NCBI GenBank assembly: GCA_014529385.2
Contig: CM043946.1
Span: forward strand, 39,075,558-39,139,557
Direction: 5' to 3'
Length of the DNA stretch: 64,000 bases
DNA from: Adiantum capillus-veneris
Lineage: Eukaryota; Streptophyta; Polypodiopsida; Polypodiales; Pteridaceae
The notes under the pieces are model-generated. The model was not told the origin of the DNA, searched no databases, and saw only the letters and a list, made by a program, of their open reading frames with translations. The translations under genes and the position numbers were made by a program. Positions 43,912-55,589 of the stretch are shown one piece after another; the first letter of the stretch is position 1; every line of letters begins with the position of its first letter.

Positions 43912-44583
43912 TGTTGGAATTAGGGTTGCATAGAAACACACATAGCTTGGAGAAGACAAAGGAAGTTCAAGGCACACAACTTAGAATGTGTTACTTAGTG
44001 TGCAATGAAAAGATAGATAGCCCTAGTGTGATGGGCGTGTATATAATGCACGGGGAAAAAAACCTCTTAAAGAGGGAAAAAATGCCCCAACGGTCCTAAT
44101 GTGTTCACACACATCACTACCACATGTATATGGTAACAAATCCCCCCTGGATTGATGTGGTGAACGAGAGCTGGCACATGAGTAAAGGGAAGTGCCATGC
44201 CCTGAGGACATGATCAGTCCACAAAGGGGAGTAAGCCCAAAGCTTTACAGAAAGCTTTGAGCTTCTCACAAGACAATGACTTTGTGAAAAGATCGGCAAG
44301 GTTGTTCTGCGTTGGCACATAAGCCAAGATGATCTCTCCTGCTGAGAGCCTCTCCCTGACATAGTGGTAATGCACCTCAATGTGCTTTATGCAAGCATGA
44401 AAAACTGGGTTCCTCGCAACTGCCAATACGCTCTGACTGTCAGTGTAGATAGTGTTGGCAGTGTTTTGTCCAACACCCAAATCAGCCATAAGGCGTCTGA
44501 GCCATACACACTCAACCGTAGCTATGAAGACTGTCCTATACTCAGCCTCACAACTAGAAGTGGCCACAGTAGGTTGCTTCTTG
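43912..44583 (-). mobile_element. copia-3: 3' LTR plus RNase H end
   Basis: Minus-strand 3' end of a copia-1/2/4 family member: RNase H 44567-44214, polypurine tract 44142-44148, LTR 44138-43912 (TGTTACC to CCAACA). It is cut at about 44583 inside RNase H. RNase H reads ATSSCEAEYRTV, YTDSQSVLAVARN, HYHYVRERLSAGEI, NNLADLFTKSL, open to the natural stop after FVD: the cleanest RNase H end here. Confidence 0.93.
44214..44567 (-). pseudogene. copia-3 RNase H C-terminal part (open)
   Basis: 117 codons without a stop, with the DSQS motif carrying a catalytic Asp and the His-rich HIEVHYHYVRE block. The first acidic residues and all other domains are missing through truncation at 44583. Confidence 0.88.
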
Positions 44584-46246
44584 TCACTCTACTATGGAAG
44601 ATTGATAGGACCAATGTGCAGACATGCTTGCGGCAGCTTAGGCTCTCAAGTGCTAAATGCACTAGTCATCCATTCTAGAACGATGTCATAGGGTAACATA
44701 GGGATCCTCTACCCGCTAAGAAAAGCACTAATGAATCTGCTTTATCTTCTCTACCCCATAGTCGAAGACGACTATGATTTCAAGAGAGAGGTAATGTCAT
44801 AATAATCAATATCTAATTCTCATAAATGATTTTCTCATGTTAAACTGATCATTTAATATGGGGAAGTGACAGGGGAGAAAAAGCTAGAATAATGGTTCAG
44901 CTAGCAGACCGGGCCACAGTAGGGATCCAAAGGAGGGAAAATAGGGATCCAAAGGGGGGGGCCATCTGCAAAAGAGCAATGTGGAACAATGGGCTTAAAA
45001 GACCCTAAGGTTCAGCCCATTAAGACTTCCAAAATGCTAAGGTTCCAAAATTTAAAGGTTGTGTCCAAAGGCCAAACACTAGGGAAATTGGATGCTTAGT
45101 GTGTGTCACAAACGTCTTTGTCAATCCCTACATAGGAGGGGGCGAGCCTTGCAAGTAGGGGATGAGAGAGAAACTCACACACACACACACACACACAAGC
45201 TCCCTTCACACAAAGGGAATGAGGGACATATGTCAGCTCGCTAGGCCAGATGCCCACAAGGTGTACCCAATTCCTATTGGATGGCCTTGGGGGTGGACCA
45301 ATGAGAATTAGGCTAGAGTAAATCTAGTTTAATTTATTTAAAAACACTTAATAAAAGAACCAATAAGAATTAATCTCTCTAGAGGACTATAGGACAATCT
45401 CCCAAGAGGACCAATGAGCATTCAAAAGCCCAATGGCTTGCCTGATTCCTATTGGCCAAGAGGCAAAGGGGTCCAATGAGAGTTTAGTCGAATTAAATAA
45501 TTACCTAAAGCTCTCATAAAAGGGGAAAGCGGGGATGCATGTCAGAAGGCTATCACTTATGCTTCTTAATTACCATTGGCTAAGCCTGGGGAGGTCCAAT
45601 AGGATGCTAGCAAGAGCAAATACCAAGAGGGGTCGACCAAGAGAGAGAGGGGGCTGATTTTTTCAAGGCATTATCACACACACACTCACACAATCTCATG
45701 TGTGAAGTAAAGAAGACTCTCTCTCATTTATTCTCATTAGGAAGCTATTCTAATGAAATGCTCACTATATTCATGCTATTTTTCGCTACACACAAGTTAC
45801 TAGGCCATTAAATGTTACAGGCGGGGTGTTGGGGCATCATTGCTAAGCATTTAGATGCATTCTGGGTCGAAAACGACTAGGTCAAAAATCCACTACCGTT
45901 AATATCGCAATTGTGGAACTTGACCTAAAGTGGGGTTTGAGACCATAAGCATGTGTGCTTAGGTCTTATAAATTTATCCTAAAAGTTTCGTTATTTTTGG
46001 ATGTCATTTGATGCTGTAACGGATGTGATTTGTTTGCCGATGAGCGATTGGCTTTTGGTGATTTCAGTCATTTGAGTGTAGCTTGAGTTAGATGCAAGTT
46101 GTTAGTTGTTTTTTGAGAGATTGACAACCTCTTGTAGCCTCTATGCACTAGTCAAGTCAGCTTCGTCCCATGGATTGAAAATTTAATCATGGTTCTCGCT
46201 AATACTGCAATAAGATAGGATGGTGAGGTTAGACATGCGTCCCACA
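44584..46246 (+). repeat. Region holding the putative 5' LTR of element G
   Basis: The primer binding site at 46249 means an LTR must end at about 46246 (CCCACA). The LTR start cannot be fixed because no second copy was found. No ORF. It has an (AC)n tract at 45177-45198 and an unusual density of CCAAT/ATTGG motifs at 45276-45600. Confidence 0.5.
45276..45600. promoter_or_regulatory. Cluster of CCAAT boxes
   Basis: CCAAT at 45298, 45360, 45411, 45430, 45473, 45596 and ATTGG at 45276, 45451, 45575: nine in 325 bases where under one is expected by chance. Several share the wider words GGACCAATGAG or TTCCTATTGG. In a putative U3 these could be promoter elements; they could also come from degenerate internal repeats. 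Confidence 0.45.
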
Positions 46247-46248
46247 TT

Positions 46249-46265
46249 TGGCGCCGCTGCCGGGA
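46249..46265 (+). other. Element G primer binding site (tRNA-Asp type)
   Basis: TGGCGCCGCTGCCGGGA, two bases after the LTR end CCCACA. Differs from the E site by one base over this length. Confidence 0.88.
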
Positions 46266-46918
46266 TAGAAGAGACCTAAACTAGGGAAAAACACGAGCGT
46301 CTTGTGAAGTTATCCTTTAACTTTCTCTAGGTGCACTTAAAGTTCAAAACTTTTGTTTAGAAATCGCATTGCTTAAGATTGTCGTCTTTTGCTGTGTAGA
46401 GGTAGCTTGAGTGCTTTTAGGATTGTAGGATTGTGAAAATAGATTAGGATTTTGAGAATGATTGGTAGACGAGACAAGTCTTAAGCTCAGTGCTCAGAAA
46501 ACCATAAAAGACAAGAAAACGAGTGTTTGTGGACACTTTCCACAACCTCATTGCATGAGAATCTAGGAGTAGGGTAAGTAGGATCCAAGATGGATTTCAG
46601 AACATTGCTCTCTCTGAAAGAATCAAGTGTGAGTTGTTGGAAGTTGCAGAATTTCAGGTCTACGATTAGAAATAGCTCGAAAAGACTTGAAACCACTCAA
46701 TCCGACTGGAGAGTAAGCTTAAAAGTTATCTGAACCAGTTGGTAAGCTCAAAGACACTTCGAAGTAAAAATTTCAAGAGTTGGCCAAAACTCAGATTATT
46801 TACTTTTTCTTGACATTTCAGGCCAAATTCAGCTTTTACTTGATTCATAGGCTTAAAATAGCTCATGTAAAAACTGTCTTTGAAAAAATTACAAAAAAGT
46901 GTTAATTTCAAACCTGAA

Positions 46919-48062
46919 GTTAATAATCGCGATTATTAACTTTCTACTCTAAATTGACCAAGGTTCATACCATTGATTCATTGCATGTGTACAAACAACT
47001 TTTGTAAAGACCCAAGAGATTTGGATCACCAAACTGACAAAAAACTGGGTAAAAACTAAAGTTTGTACTGACGTTTTAAATTTTGAGTGTAAATTGGGAA
47101 AAAAATTTATCCAAACTTGTTGAGAATTGATTCATACGCTTATATTGATGTGATAAACATGTGTACATGCTCAGTTGACCAAAAAGATGTAAAAAATTAT
47201 CAATTGTAAATAATCGTGACGTTTGCCTCATTTTTTATTTTTTTTGACCAAGTCAACATACCGCTAGTTTTACCATGTTGTATTAAGCCCACAAACCAAA
47301 TTTTGTTAGGTTTGGATCACTGGATTGAAAATTGTGACCAATTTTGCAAAGTTAGTCTGCGGACAGATAATTGATGACCATTTGATCAAAAATTGTCCAA
47401 ACTTAATGAAACTTGGCTAGTGACCTTAACTTGAGGTGCTTAACAGACATGTGTCAAATTTGGAGCAAAAAGTTGTAAAAATTTAGCTGGAGTAAATAAT
47501 CGCGATTATTTACGTTTGCTTCAAAACTTGAGAATTTTGCACAATTGAGTATACCACAAGGTCAACTATATCAAGTAGACTCCACAAATCAATTTTGGTG
47601 AAATTTGGATCACAAAAGTGAGACTCAAGCCAGATTCTTGAAATCAGAGTCTTCGGACACAAAACAAGTGATAAACTTGATCAGATTTTGTTCAAACTTC
47701 TTGAAACTTGTCCAGGGACTTTCACAAGTTGTATACTTGCCAAACCAATCCGAAAAGTACAAAAAACTGACAAAAGTAAATAATCACGATTATTTACGGC
47801 TGCTATTCAGAGACATCAATTTTGACTTTTGAACTTATACAGTGTTAGACCAACATAATATAAAGCCACCGGGCAATTTTGGGTTCAATCGGATCAAAAC
47901 TGGTACAATTTCACTTAGTGTCCAGGTTGCAGATTAAACCTTTGATTTTTTGCTAAAGTCGAATTTGAAAGTCAAATTTTGACTCCCATAGCTCGATTTG
48001 AAGTAATACACATAGACCAATCACGAGAGTTTGCAAATAGCTAACTTGATCAAAATTGTACA
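46919..48062 (+). repeat. 286-bp tandem array with palindromes in the G leader
   Basis: Four diverged units start at 46919, 47206, 47492 and 47777 (spacing 287, 286, 285). Each begins with a palindrome or its relic: core TAAATAATCGCGATTATTTA at 47493-47512 is perfect, 46919-46940 is a perfect variant (TTAATAATCGCGATTATTAA), 47777 has one change, 47206 keeps only the left half. Unit bodies align (for example TTTGGATCAC about 110-120 bases in). No ORF. Confidence 0.88.
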
Positions 48063-48181
48063 GGAATCAAGTTGTAGACAAGGAATCAGTGGCTTGACAG
48101 AAAGTTGCAATCGAATCAAGTGGAAACTAACGACAAGTCAATCCAAAGGTGAGTACTCTATCCAAGGATTCATAAGTCTAT

Positions 48182-48652
48182 ATGAACCTTAGATCTGGTC
48201 GTGTATTAGGAAATCAGGACATAATCGGAGAAACCTCCAGTAGAGTATCCACCGAAGAAAGCTTGAATCAAGGCAATTCCTTGCACACAATTCTTAAAGA
48301 AGTCTCAGACACTTTTTCAGATTCAACATCCAAAATATCTTCTTACTCGACTCACTCGAAAACCGAAACGACAATGCGCTATAAGCATATACTCTCTTTT
48401 TACAAAACTGATCGTCATGGAGCCCAGGTTTACTTGGACCCTAACGAAGAGTATGATATTCGCATTGATGACCATGGTATTGAGTTCGAAGAAGAGATTA
48501 GGGCGAACAAACAAGGAAAAATGTACATGGATAGAAATGGAACTCAGTATGTACAAGTCGTAAACCCTGATGTGGTAAAAAAATGGGGGTTAGAAGTAAA
48601 CACCATAATCCTAGATATGTCAGCAAAAGAAGGACCACCAACTTTAATTTGA
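48182..48652 (+). pseudogene. gag: Element G gag N-terminus
   Basis: MNLRSGRVLGNQ is a start shared with the gag of E and known from plant gypsy gags. Ser/Thr-rich then a charged segment (LDPNEEYDIRIDDHG, GTQYVQVVNPDVVKK). 156 codons, stopped by TGA at 48650. The frame continues broken through 48660-49190. Confidence 0.75.
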
Positions 48653-49187
48653 GGGATACAATCAAGTAGATTTGAAGCCTTTGAAATGGCTTAGTATGGA
48701 TAATCCTAGGATCGGAGTCTATTGTTGAAAAGATAGAAACATAAAAGATCTTCTATGGACTTCGCATGCCAAACTAGGACAACTAACGTCCATGAAGATC
48801 ATGTATATCTTCAAGATCAAAGATAAGGGATTAGCGGACCTACCAATTTACCTGTTTAGGGATTGTTATAACAAACAACTTTGTTATGATGACTCCTGAG
48901 GAGGTAGAACAAACCAAATACCAAGGGTATTCCATACGAGATTGGATATTGGGACAAGGACCAGAAACAATTCCAAGAGATGAACACCATGAGAGATTAT
49001 CTGAGAGTAATATAAAGAAACCAGAAACCACCTCATCACGTAGAAAACTGGGTGATGCTAAGGCTAGTCCAGGGCTACATGAGTCACTATTTCCAACACA
49101 CTGGTTTGAAGGACTCGGAACAGGACCAACGGCCAGGAGACTGGGAGTTGAACCAAACAGATGCGTCAGACCAGCTGATTTTCAGAA

Positions 49188-49924
49188 ATGGGTCAGAAAA
49201 TACAATGGACCAGGGGATCCATAAGACCACTAGCAAGCTTTAAGCAAGTGCTAAGAGAAAAACATATATTCAAGTTCCATACTCAATTCAAGGGGTTTGG
49301 AATGACATTAGAAGGAAAAGCATTGACATGGTTCCAAAACATTCCACCAAGGTCAATCATGGACTTGAACACATTAGCTCAAGGATTTGTAGCTGCTTGT
49401 TCCAAAATAGGGATCAAACATAATATGGTAGCTCAAATCTACAGCTTTAAACAAAAACATGGTGAGCCTGTAGAGATTGTGCAATGCGAATGAAACAATA
49501 CATTGCCAGATGCCCAGGGCTAGAGATATCTACAGAATAATGACTTGTATCCTTGTTTCTAGAGGGACTTCTAAACAAAGAATTTCATGCCATATTCTAT
49601 AGTAAAAAGTATACAACCCTAGAAGAGTGTGTGTCGGATGCTATTGACTTAAGAGACAATTGTGATATTTTCAACAAAGAAGATGTCCCTAAGGATAACC
49701 AAAGTGAGAAAACAATATCTACTAAACCAGCACAAGTGGGAACAACTGCTACAACATCACTTTTAGCCATAGAAGACATGCTCAAAAGGATGAACGACAT
49801 GATGAACAACATGCAAAAACCACCTATGAGGGGACTAGGACAAGGGATACCTCAGCAGGGACAACCAATTAGGCCACAAAAATGGTGTGCAATTGAGGGT
49901 AAATGGACCAACCATGAGACCTAG
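49188..49924 (+). pseudogene. gag: Element G gag capsid part
   Basis: TQFKGFGMTLEGKALTWFQN, IMDLNTLAQGFVAACSK, YSFKQKHGEPV are a retrotransposon gag domain. It stops at TGA 49491 and resumes at 49553 (FLEGLLNKEFHAIFY, YTTLEECVSDAIDL). The next segment is Met/Gln/Pro rich. Confidence 0.8.
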
Positions 49925-50012
49925 GAGTGCTACTTCAGACCAAAGTATGATGGGAATGTTCAGTACGTGCCCATGAGGCCACAAGGACAACCCATGTACA
50001 GATATCAGCCTA

Positions 50013-50662
50013 ATGGCCCAAGCTCAAAGACCACAATTGGGTATGGAAAGACCTCAATCTGTGTTGGGTCAACAACCTCCGTATCCAGGGCATAATGCAG
50101 TGCTTGTAGAGTACATGCACTCTGAAGGAGTCATAGATGAACAAGCATTAGTGCATGTTACACCCTATGCGGAGCCTAGTCCATTTACAGTAATGGTAGA
50201 AGGAGATTGGTATAATTCACATCCACCACCAATGGGAGAAACCGTGACTTATGCTCCACCAAAGCTCGCACCAATGTATTATGTAGATAATCAAGGTGTC
50301 AGACCTCCCATGGTAAGACCCATGATTAAGCTAGGAACAGGAAATTGTCATAACTGTGGTGTTGATGATCATTGGAAAATAAATGTCAAGAGCCTGACAA
50401 AAACCTCAAACCAGTTGAAGCCTATTGCATACAATGTTGCAAAAAGGGAGGACACTTTCTAGTGTATTGTCCTAAAAATCCTTTGAACAAGGGTAAAACA
50501 GTAATAAACGTAGTCCAAGTGATATCTAGTAGCTCATCAGAGAGTGAACCGATTGTTCCAATCAAGGTAATCACTAGAGCCTATGCCAAGAAAAAGAAAC
50601 ACAACTCCTTTGATGATTCGGGAAATACGAAAGTTTCCTCTCAAGAAATCAAAAGGAGCTGA
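50013..50662 (+). pseudogene. Element G zinc-knuckle region
   Basis: NCHNCGVDDHW in the first frame (to 50462) loses its last Cys to a frameshift; the other frame (from 50372) continues ENKCQEPDK and then has a second Cys-rich block YCIQCCKKGGHFLVYC. Two knuckle-like motifs thus remain, neither clean in one frame. Confidence 0.65.
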
Positions 50663-50739
50663 AGCAAAAGATATGAGACGGAAAACAAAAACAACGGGTT
50701 GAAATTAAGGAAAAAGCAAAAAAGCTATTCCACAAAAAG

Positions 50740-51781
50740 TTGAAAGAAACGGGAAGTGAAATCAAGGAAACAACCATGAAATTTGGAGGATCCATTCTGG
50801 TTGATAAAATTTTTGAGCCTATTAACGCTGCATTGAAAGCCTACCAAGCAGGACTTAAAGCAGGCCAACACATGGAAAAAGGAAGAAAAAACTATCCTTC
50901 TCCAGACATGGAAGCAGCTAAGCTGGAAGCTTCTCAAAATTTGGTAAGGATCACGCAAGGAATGCTGGAAAAACAAAAACCCAAGCTTGAAAGTATTGCA
51001 AAACCTGAGGAGCTTGTGGTAAGAGACACTAAAGAAAAATTCGATGTGGTGGCAGAACCCCACCTTGAAACAAAAGAACCAGAACTTATAGTGCCGGACA
51101 GAGAAGATGCCTTAGACGGAATTCCATTCGTAGAGGAAGACTGGCCAGGACACTTATGGGAAAAAGTAAGAGAGATCAATGATGGGAGCCTAACTCTAAA
51201 GTCAGCTCCAATAGAGGAAGTTTGGTTAGATAACCTACCTTCTGATATGAACATGGGTGTACAATCCTTGTACGGGGATTGCGGATCTGAAGTGTCAGGA
51301 ATGTCAAAACCACTAACCTTGAAAACATTACCTTCTTACTTGGGAGATAACGAAGATGAATCCATAGTGTGTAAGACTACTCAAGTAAAAAGATATGAAC
51401 AGACCCTAGAAGTAGACAACATTCATTCAATCATGTCTACACCCATCCAATGCACTATTACCTTGGGAGAACTATTAAAACTCAGACCACACTTATGGAA
51501 TGATCTACAAAAAACCCTAGAGAAGGTGGGGATAACGGGGTTAATCTCAAAAAAATTGGAAAATATGAAAAATGAAATGGACAACAAAGAGATTCAATCT
51601 ATTCCCATAAACAAAGTCGGAAAATATTACGAAGGGGAAGAAGGAAACACCACCCTCTTAGTGAAATATAATGACATTGAAACCATGGCAATACTGGATA
51701 GTAGAGCAGGCATAGCCATAGCCACTAAAGCGGTATGGGAATCATGGGGAAAGCCAGCCATTAGACAAACTCGAATGAAAT
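50740..51781 (+). pseudogene. Element G pre-protease and protease N-half
   Basis: About 345 open codons. A long Lys/Glu-rich segment precedes the protease block GKYYEGEEGNTTLL, MAILDSRAGIAIATKAVWES, where LDSRAG replaces the usual LDSGAG so the catalytic Asp-Ser-Gly is altered. Copia-4 interrupts it after QTRMK. The protease resumes at 55595 one base out of frame. Confidence 0.8.
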
Positions 51782-52008
51782 TGTTACCATATACATGTGG
51801 TAGTGATGTGTGTGAACACACTAGGACCGCCGGGGCATTTTTTCCCTCTTTAGGAGGTTTTTTCCCCCGAGCATTGTATATACGCCCATCACTCTAGGGC
51901 TATCTATTTTTCCATTGCACACTAAGTAATACACTCTTTATTGTGTGCCTTGAGCTTTCTTCGTCTCCTCCAAGCTGTGTGCATTTCTTCACAACCCTAA
52001 TTCCAACA
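51782..52008 (+). repeat. copia-4 5' LTR
   Basis: 227 bp TGTTACC to CCAACA, same family as copia-2. Confidence 0.95.
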
Positions 52009-52010
52009 AT

Positions 52011-52022
52011 TGGTATCAGAGC
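52011..52022 (+). other. copia-4 primer binding site
   Basis: TGGTATCAGAGC, exact initiator Met tRNA type, two bases after the LTR. Confidence 0.92.
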
Positions 52023-52375
52023 AGGTTACATCCTCTCGGGCTTAGTCGCCAGCTGCTCCAGCACATGCCTGCTCACTTTCTCCAATTACAGTGAGGATTG
52101 GCGAGTGTTCGGTCGCAGGTCGACAAATAGTTCGAGAGAGCTCGTAGAGCCTGGTCTGCTTAGATTTTTGATTCGGGCTCATTTCGGCCTCCGTTTCCAC
52201 TACAAGCAGATTTGCACAGGCAATTTTGTCATTTTGTGCAAAATTTTTGTCAGTGCCTTTTTTTGCATAACAGGTGCCTTACAGTCTTCTGTGGTTTGTG
52301 CTATATAGCACGTGTTGTTCCTACTTCGTTTCTCCTATTTTCGGGCAGTTTTCACATCAGGTGCAACATTTACCA

Positions 52376-53260
52376 TGGCTTTCGAAGTTTTCAAAGGATG
52401 GTTCAGTTAGGGCCACATGCAGGTTGCAGCTTGTGGACAGTGATGTTTGTGGGCCCATGCAAACTCCGTCCTTGGGAAATTACATGTACTTCATGGTTTT
52501 CATTCATGATTACTCCAGGCATGCATGGGTATTTCCGCTTAAAGCGAAGTCCACAGTTTTTATGTGCTTCAAACAATTTCTAGCTATGGCTGAAAATGTC
52601 TCGAAATGTGCTATGGGCACCCTCCGTTCCGATTGAGGGGGGGAGTATATGTCTCATGAATTCAATGCATTTTTAGCTAGTCGTGGGATAAAACACCAAT
52701 GTACAGTGCCTTATACACCTCAGCAAAATGCTGATGCTGAGAGGAAAAACAGGTCACTTACGGAAATGGCATGATGTATGGTCAAAAGTTAAGCTTTACC
52801 GCATTCTTTTTGGCTTGAGGCCATCATGTGTGCCACTTATGTACTAAACATGTGTCCTACAAAAGCTTTGCAGTCTATTACTCCATATGAAGCATGGCAT
52901 GATAGAAAGCCTTCTATTGAGCACATACGTGCTTTTGGCTATTTGGCATATGCTTTGGTGCCACAAACACAACGCAAAAAATTGGATGATAAGGCTGTCA
53001 AATGTATTTTTGTTGGTTATAGCGCTGAAAGCAAAGGTCACAGGTTGTATTATCCGCAAACAAAACGTATTCTGGTTTCACGGGATGTAATGTTTGTGGA
53101 AGATTCTGTTCAGCCCTTGTTGTCATGTACTAGAGACAATAATGTAAGCTCACAGGACATTTATGACACTTTGTTGCCTCTTTTCAATGGTGGAATTACG
53201 AATGTAAGTTCCAATGGGGAAAATGTACAACCTATGCGGGTTTTTGAAAATGCTATAGAT
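52376..53260 (+). pseudogene. copia-4 integrase fused to the gag start
   Basis: Gag ATGGCT is followed immediately by integrase sequence (FSKDGSVRATCRLQ). DSDVCGPMQTPS, YSRHAWVFPLKAKS, RSD then TGA (52634-52636, the same stop as in copia-2), PYTPQQNADAERKNR, and ATYVLNMCPTKALQS to VEDSVQPLLSC are readable. Further stops near 52773 and 52788. Confidence 0.88.
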
Positions 53261-53279
53261 TAACCTATTACTGATACAT

Positions 53280-54388
53280 ATGTACATGATGTACTTGATG
53301 AGGAAAGGGCTGAAAATGAGCAGCCTAGAGGTATGCCAAAATGGCTGGTGCACACTTTGCGTGACAGTAAATTGGATGCACCTTTGTCTAGTCGTACTCG
53401 TTCAGGCTCTTGCCATGCATCAAATTGTTATTCTTTGGCTGTGTCTAGCTTACATGATGTTGAGGAGCCTCTGTCTTTTGATGAAGCACATAATTCAAAA
53501 AATTGGATGGCCGCCATGAAATCAGAATATGATGCACTTATAGAAAATGACACATGGACTTTATGTGATTTGCCTCCTACAAAAAATCCATTGATATGAA
53601 GTGGGTTTACAAGTTGAAACGCAAGCCGGATGGTGAGATCGATCGCCATAAGGCCCGACTTGTTGCAAAGGGTTATGCACAACAAAAAGGCATAGATTAT
53701 GAAGAGACTTTTTCTCCCACTTGTCGTATGACTACTATGCATTTTCTAATTGGCAGCTCATTTTGGTTGGGATGTACATCAATCAGACATTGTTACTGCT
53801 TTCTTGAATGGTGACATATTTGAGGAAGTTTATGTAACACAGCCTCGCGGTTTTGTCATAAAAGGACAAGAGGACAAAGTTTGCAGATGTAACAAGGCTT
53901 TGTATGGATTGAAGCAATCTCCTGGTGCTTGGCATGAGAATGCTGACACTCATTTGGTCAAATGATAGTTTCGTGACAGTCCAACAGAAAGCACATTGTA
54001 TGTAAAGCGTGAGGGTGATGGACGTCTCATTGTGGTTGTTTATGTTGATGATATGCTGATCACTGGACCAAATGAGAGACATATTGCTGAATTTAAGGCT
54101 GATTTGAATGCTAATTTCAAGACGAAAGATTTGGGGTTGTTGCATCATTACTTTGGTATACAGTTTAAGCAGTGTGATGGTGGTATTGCCTTGTGTCAAA
54201 AAAGTTACATAGAGACATTGCTATGTAAGTTTGGACTTGAGGATTGCAAACCTATTGCCACTCCCATGGAAAAAAGTTTGAAGTTGAGTCTACATGATGC
54301 TGGCAATCCTGCTGAAGTCATTGTTTATCAAACTACTGTTGGCTACCTCATTTATGTATGCAACACGAGGCCAGATATTCAATTTTAA
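53280..54388 (+). pseudogene. copia-4 reverse transcriptase
   Basis: NWMAAMKSEYDAL, KARLVAKGYAQQKGIDYEETF, QSDIVTAFLNGD, KALYGLKQSPGAWHE, VVYVDDMLITGP (active site) and RPDIQF spread over four frames, with breaks near 53595, 53745, 53963 and a TAA at 54386. Confidence 0.88.
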
Positions 54389-54389
54389 G

Positions 54390-55287
54390 TCTCACAGGTC
54401 AGTAAATTTATGCATAGCCCAGGGTCTAAGCATTGGCAGGCTGTCAAGAGGATTTTCCGCTACCTTAGTGGCACTTTACATCCTGGCTTGTTTTATCCCG
54501 AGGGGGGATCATTGCCGCCAGACTTACATGCTTTTTCAGACTCAGACTGGGATGGCTGTTTTGACACGCGAGTGTCCACAAGTGGTTTTTGTTTCATGCT
54601 TGGCAGTCCATGTATATCATGGTTGAGCAAGAAGCAACCTATTGTGGCCACTTCGAGTTGTGAGGCTGAGTACAGGGTAGTCTTAACAACTACAGTTGAG
54701 TGTGAATGGCTCAGACCCCTTATGGATGATTTGGGTGTTGGACAGGACACTGCCAATACTATCTACACTGGCAGTCAGAGCGCATTGGCAGTTGCAAGGA
54801 CCCCAGTTTTTCATGCTCGCATAAAGCACATTGAGGTGCATTACCGGAAGAAAGCATGTTAACCTGTCGCGCTTTTTGTGCTAGTTAGCAATTTCAAGTT
54901 AGCACATCTTCAAAAAGTTGGGCGTCCGGTAAATTTTTTTCAAATAATATCAAAAATTTTCGGAAGTTGTACATTTAGATTCCTTGTTTCAAGTGCTTTC
55001 TATTGATATATCATATGTCATAGATCTTGGAGATGTAGCTCAAGTTATGTACTAGTTAGCATATGTCAAAATTGTGCTAGTTAGCATTGTCTGGGACATG
55101 AAAAAGCATGACAGGTTAACATGATTTCACCCTACCACTATGTGAGGGAGAGGCTCTCAGTGGGAGAGATCAGCTTGGCTTATGTGCCAACACAGGACAA
55201 CCTTGTAGATCTTTTTACAAAGGCATTGTCTCGTGAGAAGCTTTAAGCTTTCCGCAAAGCTTTGGGCTTACTTCCCTTTGTGGACTG
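54390..55287 (+). pseudogene. copia-4 RNase H split by a MITE-like insert
   Basis: HSPGSKHWQAVKRIF to ATSSCEAEYRVV and TGSQSALAVAR run open to 54845. The insert 54846-55132 follows, then HYVRERLSVGEISLAY and DNLVDLFTKALS with a stop after FVD at 55285. The catalytic DSQS reads GSQS, so an acidic residue is lost. Confidence 0.87.
54842..55136. mobile_element. MITE-like insertion, 287 bp, with terminal inverted repeats
   Basis: 54846-55132 has no counterpart in copia-1, 2 or 3. Ends are inverted repeats of about 27 bp: GGAAGAAAGCATGTTAACCT against GGGTGAAATCATGTTAACCT in reverse complement, with a perfect 14-bp core CATGTTAACCTGTC. TACC flanks both sides (54842-54845, 55133-55136) as a likely target duplication; copia-2 has TACC once. 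No coding potential; CTAGTTAGCA recurs inside. Superfamily not assigned. Confidence 0.9.
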
Positions 55288-55353
55288 ATCATGTCCTCAG
55301 GGCATGGCAATTCCCTTTACTCATGTGACATCTCTTGTTCACCGCATCACTTC

Positions 55354-55360
55354 AGGGGGG
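55354..55360 (+). other. copia-4 polypurine tract
   Basis: AGGGGGG before the 3' LTR, as in copia-2. Confidence 0.8.
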
Positions 55361-55363
55361 ATT

Positions 55364-55589
55364 TATTACCATATACATGTGGTAGTGATGTGTGTGAACA
55401 CACTAGGACCGTCGGGGCATTTTTCCCTCTTTAGGAGGTTTTTCCCCCCGAGCATTGTATATATTCCCATCACTCTAGGGCTATCTATGTTTCCATTGCA
55501 CACTAAGTAATACACTTTCTATTGTGTGCCTTGAGCTTCCTTCATCTTCTCCAAGATGTATGCGTTTCTCCGCAACCCTAATTCCAACA
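55364..55589 (+). repeat. copia-4 3' LTR
   Basis: 226 bp. It starts TATTACC rather than TGTTACC, so the terminal TG has decayed; ends CCAACA followed by the GAAAT duplication. Confidence 0.94.

Noticed and set aside
46919-47798. Regularly spaced palindromes that could suggest a CRISPR array
   Set aside because: The spacing is 286 bp, the bodies are homologous to each other and the setting is a plant retrotransposon leader.
50740-51897. 385-codon frame taken as one protein to 51897
   Set aside because: The last 38 codons read into the copia-4 LTR; the genuine element G part ends at 51781.
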